From Akebia trifoliata (lineage: Eukaryota; Streptophyta; Magnoliopsida; Ranunculales; Lardizabalaceae), in NCBI GenBank assembly GCA_017979445.1, contig CM030715.1:10966187-11030186 (forward strand): a stretch of 64,000 nucleotides of DNA, given 5' to 3'. The notes below the pieces were generated by a model. That model was not told where the DNA came from, ran no database searches, and was given only the letters and a program-made list of their open reading frames with translations. Both the position numbers and the translations under genes were made by a program. This document shows, in pieces, positions 34,145 to 46,299 of the stretch. Numbering within the stretch: the first letter of the stretch is position 1; each line of letters begins with the position of its first letter.

Positions 34145-36606
34145 TGTAATACCCTAGATTTCTAACACATGTCTCGAGGAATTATTTAGGTCAATCTATA
34201 AGAAAAGATTTCTCGAGTTGGAATTGGACGAAAATAATCACACCATTAGAACCGCCATGAAAAATTAATTGAAATTGACTACAAATTTGTGAAAATCAGA
34301 GCACTAGATAATTCGAGCCTTAACATAATTTATTAACGACCGTTATGTCCATTTTAATATTATAAATTCTAGACTAGCAAAAATTTATACATTTTCTAAT
34401 TTATTAGCACCTTCTATTCTTCTAACCAAAAAATCATAAAGAAAACCCTTGCCTCTTTCCCATTTTCGATCAATTTTCTATCGACCTAGAGAAAAATTTG
34501 TACGAGAAAAATTTGTTTGTCACATCAAAAGCTTTGAGGAAATATATAAAATTAGTATTTATATTCTAGTTGGACATGATAAGAGTAGATCTATGCGTTC
34601 TCAGGGATTGCCTAACTCCAAACTATAGGGAATCTTTACACTTTTCTAATGGTTTAGTTTTTCATGCATCATAGTTTATTTTTAATCCAAACGATATCTA
34701 AGTTGTCTAAACATAGAGAAAAAATCGTTATTTTCATGAAACTCATGATCAATATTGTTGTGCAATGATTTTTAGATAAACCATATTTAAAAAATAATAA
34801 TTTTTATCTTAATAGAACTAAAAAATTAGATCTTTGGATTTAAAAATCATTACGGGGAAAAACTCTATGTTCTGCAAAAAATTTTGGCTACGTCACCAAT
34901 TAAGTTTTGGTCGGTGCCACCAATAGAATGAAATTTCTTCAAAAAAAAATAATTTCTGATTTCTGCCAAAATTTATTATTTTCTTTCAAAAGACCCCCTA
35001 TAAGATGATCCCTGGCGTTTAAATTTGTTTTAAACTTCATTTTTTAATCATTTAAGGATTTCTAAAATTTTGACTTATAATATCAAAAGCTTTGAAAACA
35101 AACTATTAACCAATTTCAATTTGGAAGGATCGCATTGTAGGTGTGATGCCTTTTGGACAAGAATATGGACTCTCATTGTATGCGTGTGGTGGCAAGTAGA
35201 TAGTCAGTGAGTAATATTTTTTTATTATTATCACAAGGAGATGGATTGTATGTTTATTTTTTATTTTTTTTGTTATCACGAGGCGATGAATGTTATTTTT
35301 TACTTTCATGGGTTAGGCCATTGTATCGTACAAACTCAGATATTCATTCCATACACTTGTATGCTTTATTTTCTATTTTGTTTTCGAAAAGAAAAAAAGG
35401 TATATATATATATATAATTATTTTGGAATCCATTAGAGTGCTTGTGTTAGCCTTAAAAGATAATTGTCATATCACATTTGGAGTGACATGCTATCCTAAA
35501 ATGAATAATTATGACATTAAACTCTTATGTAGTATGGGATACATAAGATATTAATATCATAATTGATATCTATGAGTTTTCTCTTTATCTTTACTGGTGA
35601 ACTATGTGATGAAACTACTATGGTAAGTATAAAGATGTCTTAGAAAATCTTATGTTTACCTGATAGGCTTAGATGAAGATGACGAGTCACTATCATTAAC
35701 TTTCTAGAGTAGTTGACGTATTGACACTTTGTGAAATGACTTGTACCTTATGATCATAGTTAACAACCAACCTGAGCCTTATAAATGGTCATCCAAATGT
35801 GATAGGTTGCAACAACCAGCCACAGAATCAAGAACTAACGATGGAGTTTCACACTGATGAAGTTTGGAATAATTCGAATCCTAAGTAGGATGGTATCCTA
35901 TCATGGTTCTCAATGCTCTTAACAGACACACTACCATTGTTTGTATATATTATGCTTAACATGTTTATCTGTTTATATTGAAAAGTGATTTAGAAATATT
36001 TACTTTTATTTAAGTTGTATTTTAACATGTTTACGTTGTTTTTGCCATTATCTATATTTTTTTAAAATCTTGCATATGTTTTAAATTATACTAGAATATT
36101 TTTTCCCTGAGGACACTATTAGATTAGAATATATTTTTCTTTTTGGGTAACTTTCTCATTACTCACCCTATCATTTATAGTTGTAGATCTTCAAATCATT
36201 GAGGACTAGTTAGAGGATACTACAAAGGAGTATTGTCTTGTTGGTCACATTTATGATCAGAGTCCCCTTCCAGGTGAGAACTGGAACTATTTCTATTAGA
36301 TTAGTTCATTTTAGACTTTAAGACTTTCTTTTTTAAATTGTTAAGAGTTAGGATTTTGATGTTAGAGTAGGGATTTATGCCACATTCTATTTCATGGAAA
36401 ATTTTGAGTTTTAGTTTTCATTTCTGTTTATTTTGTGAATATTGTCACTCTTATACTTCAATTTTAATAGAATTTCCATTACAATACTTTATATTATCAT
36501 CATATTATTTATTTATTTATTATCATTTGTAGGTTGTGTGTATTTGAGTGTCTTAGATTCTATCATGGGATCATGGGGATTCATGTTAGAATTTGGGGGC
36601 ACCACA
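34145..36606 (+). repeat. 3' LTR of the chromovirus
   Basis: Starts TGTAATACCCTAGATTTC after the polypurine tract and shares blocks with the three solo LTRs (for example the 'GTATGGGATACATAAGA', 'AACCAGCCACAGAATC' and 'CATTACTCACCCTATC' regions near 35530, 35815 and 36160). The end GGGGGCACCACA is my best estimate from alignment with the other LTR ends. Contains a TA microsatellite near 35401-35416. Frames 35207-35554 and 36442-36714 are AT-rich chance frames. Confidence 0.7.
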
Positions 36607-37289
36607 AGTTATCTTACATTTGCAATAGAAGAAAGTTATCATTGTGGACAATATGTCAAGGAGTCCAAGCAGTCAATACGAGAATCAACTGGAGACAATT
36701 GTAATATTATTTAAATATTAATGACACTGTTAATATTATTTAAACTATTTATTCATAATACGTCTACTTAATCAATTTTAATTTGTAGTTGAATATATTG
36801 CCAAGGTATTATATACTATTAATGCTACTGACACTTAGTAGACGTTAAATTTTAATTCCTGCTAAGATATGCAAAATGTTTGATCAATGGAGAAACAATT
36901 GATGTTACATTTAAAGAGGAGCAAATAAAGGCAATGCAGTAAAAGATAACGTTTCCTTTATCATAGGATAGATCCTATAAATTGAAGTTTAAGAAATCAT
37001 ATTTTTTTTTCTTAAAAATGTATAATGTAATGAGTTTTTGAGAAATATTCAATGTATGTAAATATTTGTGTTATACAATGTATGTAAACATTGTCGACAT
37101 AATGTAAATCTTGTGTTATACAAAATATACTTAAAATTACATAACATTATTTTTTCAAAGACAAAAAATTCTCAAAGTGGTTTTATAAAAGTGATTTCTT
37201 ACAAATAGACCTATTATGACCATGACTTAAACAACAACTACATTATATTGGACGACATGGGATAGCTTGAGATTCAATCTTTCTTTCTT
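36607..37289. other. AT-rich stretch, no gene seen
   Basis: Lies between the chromovirus LTR and the MULE C-terminal region and probably includes the 3' non-coding end of the MULE. I see no terminal inverted repeat that I can pair with confidence. Confidence 0.35.
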
Positions 37290-39898
37290 AGGTCTTCCAG
37301 TTGGTTATCGCATAATTGGTGGTAGTAACTTGACTTCATGTGGTGTAAACTTATGATTTGCAGGCTTGTCATGATCAAGAATAGGATAAATAGCTTTTGC
37401 ATATGTCATAAGAAAATTATTGGTTGTGAAATAATTGCCCTTACAATATTTTGATATGAATTGACCAAGGGTGATAATTGTAGTGCAAGCATGCACACAT
37501 GGGATACTTGTCAGTTGCCACTCATTGCATGTGCGTGCTTGTTCGTCAACCTTCACACAACGAACAATGTGATCACTTACTTCAATCTTATCTCTGGTAA
37601 CAAAAAGAATATCAAGCCTTCAGGATTTCTGAATTGCATTATTAAGTACATCATTAACTGATGGAACTAAGAAAGTTTCTCACTAGGTGGATATTTCTCT
37701 TTGTTCATGCATCTCAACCATTAGTTTTTCTTAGATAATATCTATCAAATGAATATTTGGAAGTTTTAGTTTGGGCAAAATTGATGTATTAAAACTTTCA
37801 ACTATGTTAGAAGTCAAATGATTATAATGCTCACCTTTGAAGAAATATTACACCAATATTCAGGTTCACTACTCAATATTCACTCGCATGTTTTACTAGA
37901 GACATCTTTCACTTTGTTGAGGTTATCCATGTAAGTATTTATGTCCAATGCATAAGTAAAGGGCCTTACCTATTTTGCAATTTCGACCTTTATAGATGTC
38001 GACATTGATCTTCTAAGATAATCTTTTAAATTATGCTCTAGATATCAGATACAATAACCATGATATGATTTGGGAACACATTTGTAATTGTAATTTTTAA
38101 ACCTTTGTCACGATCTGAAATAATAGTCCATATCTACGACTTGGATATTACAGATTTCAATTGCATAATAAACCAGGTCCAATTGTCATCGTTCTCATTT
38201 GCCTACAACATCATAAGCAATTGAAAATAAGTCAGTTTTGTTATCAATACCTATAGTACCTACTAAACATGTCTTGGTCTTAAAGGTCAAATGGGTTCAT
38301 CCTAAAAGATGAGTAACTGATAGTAGTTATCAAAACGAACTCTACTAGCATTAAATAATACAAATATCAAAGAAATCGACATTCAAACCCAATTTCATGT
38401 AATGCTCCTGAGATTTGTCTCTTGTACCTTTTCATAGTACCAAGGTAAAAAGTTATATGCCTCATTGTAATTTTCATGCAATTTATTCATTATAATCTTT
38501 TTTGCTCTCTAATATTTTATGTCTTGAGGATAGATATCATAATCTCTCTTTATGCCCTTGAGCATGTCATCTGCTTTATATAGAGGACAATCTTTCAATT
38601 TTCTTATGACTAACTTTAAGGCTAATTTCTTGGTTGCATGAGGGTAACCAGTCTTAGAAGCAATTCTACTACCACATATATGTTGATTTGTAATTATCTG
38701 TGTAGTCAGAATTCGGTGAACGGGTATGATGAACCCAACTGCACTGATACGAAGCCGTTCCTAGCACCTCCCTTCTGACAACGACGTAGTACCTGCCAAA
38801 ATCACTCTAACGCTCAAGTTAGAGAAGCTGAGGAATCCTTTTTAGTAATGGTTAGACTCTAATTTCTCCAGAAGGATTCCCCTCTATAGTGCTTACTGTG
38901 CTATTTATCCCCCTTAACTGTTCCTAGGGTTTCCTCCTCCATAGGTAGCAATCATGGAATTTTCACTAACTCTACGGAGTTGTTTACCTAATCGGGATCT
39001 TCTGGATCGATTATACTTACCTGCAGAGATCTCCTCCGTGATCTTAGGGATTGACGTGCACACAACAATTTTATGGTTTTCCTAAGGTCTGGCCTGCCTT
39101 ACTTGGCAAGTCTGATCTGGCTTACGGTTATGCTGCCCTGCTAACCAGGTTAGGGAGGTCTCTACTCTTACCTGCCCTACCAGTAGGACTGTGCTTCCCT
39201 ATACTATTTTGCACCTGGTACCACTTAGTCAATTTGGACACGTGTACCGCCTAAATTCAACTTACAATTATTTCCATCTACAATCTTCATTGTGAACTTT
39301 GCATGTAACCTCTATGGACACCCATCGACTTTGTATTTTGAAGTTATCCGAACTGAGTCATCTTTGATGAAGGTCATAACAAAATTGTAAGCTATCAAGT
39401 ATTGCCTCAACGCATCACAAAATTCTTTTCTATTACTAAATTCTTGCCCCACACCAAAATAATATCCTCCCAAAATTTTGATAACAAAGGTAAAGCAAAT
39501 TGGTTATTTTTTGGTGCTGCTAGATGTTGACTATCAATTGCTTCCTAACTTTCCATTCTAGTCACAAATGTTGTAGCTTTTGAATTTTTGGTAGGAATCC
39601 TAGAGGGATATCTGATTACCACATACAAGTACATAGATCTTGTTGATCGATATAAATCAAACAAAGAAGATAAAGCTTTATCCATTGAAAGATTAATGAA
39701 AACTTTGTTGTTATCAGGTATAAAGTACTTCAAAGAAATATATTTTTTTGATATATTTGTGATTTCAACAAATCTTTCTTTAAATGATGAGAATGAATCA
39801 TATTTGTGTATGTAATCTAATTTGGAACTAACATCTCCCTCAATGTAAGTCATGGAACCTTCTTCCTCATTCATTAAAAAATTACCACCATATATCAA
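37290..39898 (-). pseudogene. Mutator-like (MULE) transposase relic
   Basis: Minus-strand pieces in order: N-terminal region (39545-39898, starts MIYGGNFLMNEEEGS, like the PB1-type start of plant MULE proteins), the region around DDSVRITSKYKVDGCP (near 39360-39310), then, after a solo LTR insertion, NQHICGSRIASKTGYPHATKK (about 38690-38630), a transposase core with VGTIGIDNKT (near 38265-38240) and SYHGYC (about 38070), and the SWIM zinc-finger C-terminus (37305-37556: RTCNEWQLTSIPCVHACTT, a C-x-C-like/C-x-H arrangement). Many stops. MULE transposases cut and paste DNA at terminal inverted repeats; this one is dead. Confidence 0.85.
38701..39282 (-). mobile_element. Solo LTR of the Retand-like family inside the MULE
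   Basis: 582 bases matching both LTRs of the full element at 40313-50873 along their whole length; on the plus strand it runs TGTAGTCAG ... CATCTACA. The flanks are ATCTG and ATCTT, a target duplication with one mismatch. Removing it restores the reading continuity of the MULE on each side. The exact start may be 38699 if the family start TGTGTGATC is used. The 67-codon frame at 39051 is inside the LTR and not a gene. Confidence 0.85.
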
Positions 39899-40312
39899 AA
39901 TAACATATAAACTATCTTCAAAAATGATGTTTATGGTTCCTATTGCATAAAAAATTATTATTATTATTATTAAAGAGAAATTAATCTTATAAATTTAAAA
40001 TCACAATCGTGTTCAAATACTATCAAGTTCAATGGTTTTAATATTAATTATCATCGAGAAAACACAGCTTACTCGTAACATTGAAAATGAAAGCACAATT
40101 TCTTCATAACTTAGAAAGTAAAACATAACTTATTTGAGTCATGTTCATCAATCATATTGTATGGCGAACCAATGTTATTATTATTGACAAATTCATTTCA
40201 TTTTTCTTTAATAAATTCAAAAAAGTTAATCAATTCATTGTGTCGTATGATATGGAGATGCATTTTTTACATATTCATTTTTTTATATTCAAGAACTTAA
40301 TCAAATGCATAT
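39899..40312 (-). other. MULE sequence 5' of the N-terminal frame, non-coding or intronic
   Basis: AT-rich, with a TTATTATTATTA run near 39957 and no clear coding. It ends at the CATAT target site (40308-40312) of the Retand-like element. Confidence 0.4.
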
Positions 40313-40896
40313 TGTGTGATCAGAATCCGGTGAACGACTACGATGAACCCAACCGCACTGATACAAAGTCGTTCCTAGCACTCCCTCCTCGCGATGGCGT
40401 CGTACATGCGAAAATCACTTCAACACTCAAGTTAGAGAAGTCGAGGAACCCTCCTTAGTAATAGTTAGACTTTAATTTCTCTAGAAGGATTCCCCTTTAT
40501 AGTGTTTACTGTGTTATTTATCCCCCCTGATTGTCCCTAGGATTTCCTTTTCCATAGGCAGTAATCATGGGATTTCCACTAACTCTATGGAGTTGTTTAC
40601 CTAATCAGGATCCTTCTAGATCAATTATACTTATCTGCAGAGATCTCCTCCATGATCTTCGGGATTGACATGCATGCAATATTTTTACGATTTTCCTAAG
40701 GTCTGGCCTGCCCTACTTGACAAGTCTGATCTAGCTTATGGCTATGCTGCCCTGTTAGCTAGGCTAGGGAAGTCTCAGCTCTAACTTGCCCTGCCACCAA
40801 GGCAATGCTTCCATATATTATTTTGCGCCTGGTACCACTTAGTCGATTCGGATACATGTAAAGCCTAAATTCAACATGCAATTATTTTCCTCTACA
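40313..40896 (-). repeat. 3' LTR of the Retand-like element
   Basis: On the plus strand TGTGTGATCAG ... CTCTACA. Internal to it (40897-40910) is a CTCTC/CCCCT-rich stretch that reads GAGAGGGGTAAT on the minus strand, the likely polypurine tract. Confidence 0.9.
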
Positions 40897-41419
40897 ATTA
40901 CCCCTCTCAAAGAGGCATAAGGTCTCTTCGTCTCCTCAAGACACCAATCCATTTTTTGATTGGCTACCTTGCTCTTTTATAATTGCGTCTGATGTTTTTG
41001 AATTGATGCATTCAATGCGACATCGCTTTGAATCTTCTTTAACGGCCTAAATGGATTGTTCTTCATATGTACCTATCCAAGTGTCCTGATGCTTTTCGTA
41101 CACCCACCAATCTTGCGACGTTTCAACTGGGCTCAGGCTGTCTTCTCAGAAGTACGTGCTCCTTCCACCTTTTCTACAAATATGGGACTTAATGCATTCT
41201 TCGCTCATTATCATGCTAAAACTTTGCAACTCGTCTTTATGCTTTTTCGCAAAGGCCCTCTCTACTTTTCTTTCTACTTTGCCACTTCAATTACTTCTTT
41301 TACACCAAGGTAATCTTTTCTTTCTATATTTAATTTCTTTCTCATACTTAAATTTTCCATGGCTATCACTGTGGCCAAACTTCGGTGAAGTTTGTATATT
41401 CCTGCCTTTGTACATATTC

Positions 41420-43884
41420 AAGTTAACAAAGACTCTGACACCCTGGCGAATGCCACTAAGGGGAGAAATCCTTATCTTAGCCCTCCAAATTAAGGGTGGC
41501 CTTAGTTTCCCTCTTTCTGCCTTTCATAGAGAGGTACTAAGTACGATAAATCGGATCCCTAGCCAAATGTCCGGGAACTTCTACCGTCTGGTAAAGGCTG
41601 TAGAGAAGATGGGCATTACCCCTAACAAATTCCTTTTCCGGTACAACCTGAAAGCCACCCCCAATGGTCGCGATACTATTCGCTGTCATCCAAGAGTGCA
41701 GCGGTGGCCTTGATTCCATCTCTCCCTAATTCTAATAAAGAGTGGCATAGAGACCCCTCTACATTTCTGAGGATTGGGAATTCACCCCGGGCACTCCTCA
41801 TGAGGGATTCAAAGTCCCTTGGGCCTTTCAGGGTAATACTATTTGGTTGTGTTCTATTTTTCACCTTATTCAAAATTTGTTCTATTTTCTTAACGGCTTT
41901 TTTGCTTCTTTAATAGATTCTTCTACTTTTGTGGCTATTGAGGCTAGGAGAGAGCAACGCAGAACATCTAAAGATTGGAGGCCAGTGTTAGTGGATCTTT
42001 AAACTAGGGCTACAAAAAAGACAGTAGTGGAAGGTTTCCTAGGTGACGTTCCACAGCCACTTACACGACTAGCTCCCTCCGGTCGAGCTGGGTGTACTTT
42101 GAAAGATCTTAAACCATTCCATCTTACCTCTACTTCCATTCGGCCTCCTTCATGACGACGGGATCCCAGTCATCTGGCTTCTCCCTCCGACGAGCAAGGT
42201 CTGGATCGTTTGATCCATTCTGAGTCACACTCTCTCCTTTCTGAGATTCTATCAGAGTCTTACAACGTGATGGACATCAATCTCTCAGAATTCTCGCTCT
42301 CAGGTTCCCTTGCCACTAAGGTTGCGCCTTCGATTGTTCGAGCCAAAAACCAGAGAAAGAAGAAAAGTTAGACTTCTCGTGGTTCCAGCCTTTCTAGAGA
42401 GGCTGGTCAACTGGTTGTGGTTCCTAGGGAGCCTGTTGCCCTTGCTTCTATTTCTGCTTCTATTTCTACTGTGGATGCTACTGATTCTACTATTAGTACT
42501 GCAGCTGTTTATGTGGGGCTTCCTCCGGAGAATTAGATGCAGGCAGGGCAAAGTTTTGCCACCCCCAGGGAGGACAGCCCTACTCCTAATCTCCAACAGC
42601 GAAAGAGACGTTGGTTGGTCAAGAAAAGTTTGAGAAGTTATTCCCTTCCAAAGGAGTCTAACCATAAGGGCCCTTCACTTCGTAAGACTCCTCTGGAGGT
42701 AGCTATTTTCTCCTGGATGGGTCGCGGGCCTTCCTCTGGGATAGGAATGAAAGTAATGTTTTTCGGCCTCCTTACCACGTATATAATAAAGGTTGTGAGG
42801 TGAAAGACCCAGTAACCACCACTTTCCTATTTTCACAGTCTATCTCTTATGTGGATTGGGATGTTGTTGACCGGGCTAACGCTGATCTAGGTTTTGGCCG
42901 CTTTGCCCACAGTCTTCACCAGGTAACTTCTGCTCCTCCTGATTGCTATACGTTTCATAACTTCTATGTCCAACATTCTTCTCTTACTTTGTAGGCTCAC
43001 ATCTATGTAACTTTAGCCTTTTTGAAGTGGCGTGAGGCTGAGAACCAGGCAGCTGTCCTAGTCCGAAAACAAGGAGAGAAAATAACTGCCCTCCAAGCTG
43101 AGCTGACTTCTTTTAGCCAATTTTCCCAAGATGCTAAAGAGGATATGGAGGCTAATCTTGCCCAATTTTCCAAGGCCAACCTAGCCTTAGAGGCCTCTAA
43201 TAGGAAGCAGACAAATCTCCAAGGTGGCCTTCAATTGAAACTGGCCAACTACAAAAAGAGAGTGTAACAGAGAGACACAGAGCTAATGGAGCTCCGAGAG
43301 AAGGTGCAACATCAGGAGCTTAAACTGAGCTCTCTGAAAACAAGTGTTGATTCAGCCAAGGTTGCTCAGGCTAAGGAGGACGAGGCTAAAACCAAGAAGC
43401 TTCTAGGGCAACTACAAGTCCAGTATTCTCTGTTGGTAGAGGAGGCTTCTACAAAAGCTTACCACAAAGGCTTCGAAGATATTCGGCTTCAGTATAAAGA
43501 AGAGGATGAGGAAGGGGACAAAGAAGAGGACCTGGACAATGCTCCTTTGGTGTTTCCCATCAAGAATGTTCCCAGGACCGGACGTCTTGGGCATATTCCC
43601 CCCTCTAGTTAGATGAGAATGGAAATCCCATTGCTATCCTCGATCAGACTCCTAGCGATCTCTTGGAGGCTGGTGCTACCTTAGAATTGAATCTTGCTAT
43701 AACCACAGATTCTTTAGCCCAGGCTAGTAGTCTACCCCTTACTCTCCTTTCCAGTCTACCATCCATTCCTGAAAAAGATTAGAGTGAAGTAGTTGACCCT
43801 TCAAGTACTACTACTGAAGCTTATCCCCCAACTGCTGTTTGCCAGACTCCTCCCTCGGCTTATCAGTTTTCCCCTACTGATTAA
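41420..43884 (+). pseudogene. Antisense ORF of the Retand-like element, spliced, with coiled coil
   Basis: Plus-strand coding, opposite to gag-pol. The N-terminal part (41450-41665) has 'LSFPLSAFHREVLSTINRIP' and 'VEKMGITPNKFLFRYNLKA', resembling the 'putative gypsy type transposon' domain (Pfam Transposase_28) of plant Tat antisense ORFs. A one-base shift lies near 41670. A likely intron spans about 41833-41916. A clean GT-AG intron of 72 bases (42923-42994) joins ...GRFAHSLHQ in frame to AHIYVTLAFLKWREAENQ. 43022-43500 encodes a long coiled coil rich in Lys, Glu, Gln and Leu, with one stop at about 43265, then an acidic patch (EEDEEGDKEEDLD). After a shift near 43610 the frame continues to a stop at 43884. 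Function unknown; possibly gag-like or structural. Confidence 0.7.
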
Positions 43885-44499
43885 TGACCTGTTCTCAGCT
43901 GCTAAGCTATTGCTCTTTGTACTATCCCCACTTTGGGATCTCTTCTTTATACTTCTTTCTTTACTAATAATGGAAAAATTTTGCCTTTTCACATTTGTTG
44001 TCACATTTGCAATTTTTTTCTCTTACCACTTTTACGTTGTCCTTACACACATGTTCTGCTTTTACAAATTTGCTGTCACATTTGCAATTCTTTCTTGCCT
44101 TTTCTCTTACCACTTGTTTGTTGTCCACACAAACTCGCTCTACTTTTATGCTATATACACATTCTACTGCTTTGCTTTCTAACTTAGCATACTTTTATAT
44201 TATGCCTTTCCTACTGTTGCTCTGCTTACGCTGGTTAAATGGCTCATTACATGCCACTTATGCCTATATTGCTACTCTGCTTTTACAATCAATTGATTTT
44301 ATGTTAAGAATCGACTCATTATTCTTTTGTACTTCCACATTTTTCCCCAAGGTTCTACTTACAGTAATGTTTACTTTCAATGGAACCTATACTGGGATAA
44401 CTCTACAAACGGCTATACGAGTCATTGTCCTTGAAGAAGGCTCTACCTCTGCTTGCATTCTCAGTTATATCATTCAACTAACTTTTCGACTAGGGAACT
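43885..44499. other. T-rich spacer with a 90-bp duplication
   Basis: Lies past the end of the antisense ORF. Two copies of a segment with GTCACATTTGCAATT and CTCTTACCACTT occur at about 43995-44035 and 44070-44115. Its open frames (43793-44182, 43995-44504) are hydrophobic because of T-rich sequence and I do not call them genes. Confidence 0.5.
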
Positions 44500-44910
44500 T
44501 GTGATAGAGTATGACCTCGACTAGCTTTTTACTTTGCCAACGAGGGTAGAGAAGACCCACTTAGGTTTGAATCCCGACTGGATCCACAGAGTGCTTTTGT
44601 AACTCATATCAGAGTTGGGCCTCAACCAGCTTTTTGCTCTACCAATGAAGGCAGAGAAGACCCACGTAGGCCTGGATCCCAATTGGACCCCACTTAATGC
44701 TTGTAAAATTCATGACAAAGTAGGACCCTGACCAGCATCTTGTCCTGCCAATAAAAGTAGAGAAGACCCACGTAGGCCCGGATCTCGACTGGATCCACAT
44801 GGTGCTTTTGTTACTTGTGTCAGAGTTGGGTCCCGACCAACTTCCTACTTGGCAAATGAAGGCAGAAAAGACCTACGTAGGCCTAGATCCCAGTTGGATC
44901 CCTATCTTCA
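44500..44910. repeat. Tandem repeat of about 105 bp, four copies
   Basis: GAAGACCCAC-like landmarks recur at about 44551, 44656, 44762 and 44870, each followed by TAGG..TGGATCC and preceded by AGAGTTGGG..CCGACCA-like sequence. Copies differ by about 15-25%. The array sits between integrase and the antisense ORF. Confidence 0.8.
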
Positions 44911-44989
44911 GCTATTCCCTACATAAAGATTTAGAACATCTAAGGCAATATATTTATTGATAATACCTTTTTAAATTACATGCATTTTA

Positions 44990-46266
44990 TGGTCTAGGCA
45001 GCTCCTGACCAGATATTGTGACCAAGTCATAAGCTCCCTTTTAGCCCACTTTTGTTACTCTATATGGCCCTTCCCAATTTGCATCCAACTTGCCACTGTT
45101 ATTTCTTAAATGTTCTAAAATACACATCGTAGTACTAAGTCTCCTTCTTGAAATTGTCGAGGACGAACCTTCTTGTTGAAGTAAGCTTGCAATCTTTTGT
45201 GATAATACTCCATCCGAACTAGTGCTACATCTCGTTTTTCATCTAACAGGTCTAGTTCTACGACTAACTTCTAGTCATTTCTATCATTCTACATTACTCT
45301 AGACCTTGTTGTAGGGGAGTTGTTCTCTATAGGGATAACCGCTTCCACCCCGTAGGCCATAACGAACAGGGACATCCCTGTAGAGGTTCGACGGTTGTTT
45401 TAAAACCCATAAGACTTCGTACAAGACCAATGTCCATCTGCCTTTCGCCTCTCCTAACCTTTTCTTCAAGTTATCTATCAACACCTTATTTGTGGCCTCA
45501 GCTTGGCCATTACCCTAGGGGTAGTATGGTGTGGAAAACATTGCTTTATCCCATGCTCGCTACAGAATTCTCAAATCTGCTTTCCGGTGAACTGTCTTCT
45601 ATTGTTGAAATCTATAGCGTGTGACAAGCCAAACCTGCAAATGATGATCTCCCAGAGGAACTTTTAGACTTCTTACTATCGGATTCTGACCAAGGGGAAC
45701 ACTTTTACCCACTTTGTGAAATAGTCTGTTACTACCAACAAAAAGGTTAGATTGCCCGGCACTCTAGGCAACAGGCATACTAAGACGATTCCCCATTACG
45801 CGAAGAGCCATGGGCTGACAAGTAAGTTGAGCTATACTGTTGATTGCTAGATTATCCTCTTATGCCTTTGGCAGCTATCACAGTGCTTGATGTGTAATGC
45901 GGCATCCTTCTGCAAATAGAGCCAAAAATAGTCCTGTGAGAGTACCTTATACGCTAGAGATCGTGCCCCTAAATGATTTCCACAGTATCTTTCATAAATT
46001 TTTCTTAGCACCTTTTTTACTTCTTTTAGGAGTACACAATGCAAGAGTGGTCCTCCCACAAACTTCCTGTATAGAACTCCATCCAGGATAGTATATCTCC
46101 CTGCTCGGCTCCTAACCGGTATAGCCTCTTTCAAATCGCTAGGTAGCTCCCCTTGTTGTAAGAAGGTCAGGATTAGACTCATCCACCCTTTGTCCTTCAC
46201 AACTGTTACCATATTGGCCAAACCTGGCTCATCTATTGTCGAACACTCCTGATAACCTAACGACAA
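44990..46266 (-). pseudogene. Integrase of the Retand-like element
   Basis: The frame 45847-46266 (minus) carries the N-terminal zinc-binding part: EVKKVLRKIYERYCGNHLGARSL then HIKHCDSCQRH, an H-x-H/C-x2-C pattern. The catalytic core and C-terminus extend to about 44990 but are split by stops and shifts; I could not assign all three DDE residues. Confidence 0.75.
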
Positions 46267-46299
46267 CTCTCTCTTGTCCTATCCAACCAGTATTGAGGC

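Noticed and set aside
42300..42665. 121-codon minus-strand frame
   Set aside because: Mirror of the plus-strand antisense ORF in another frame; Arg/Ser-rich composition is a by-product.
43793..44504. Overlapping hydrophobic frames that look like membrane proteins
   Set aside because: Hydrophobicity is produced by T-rich sequence past the antisense ORF; frames overlap in several phases without preference.
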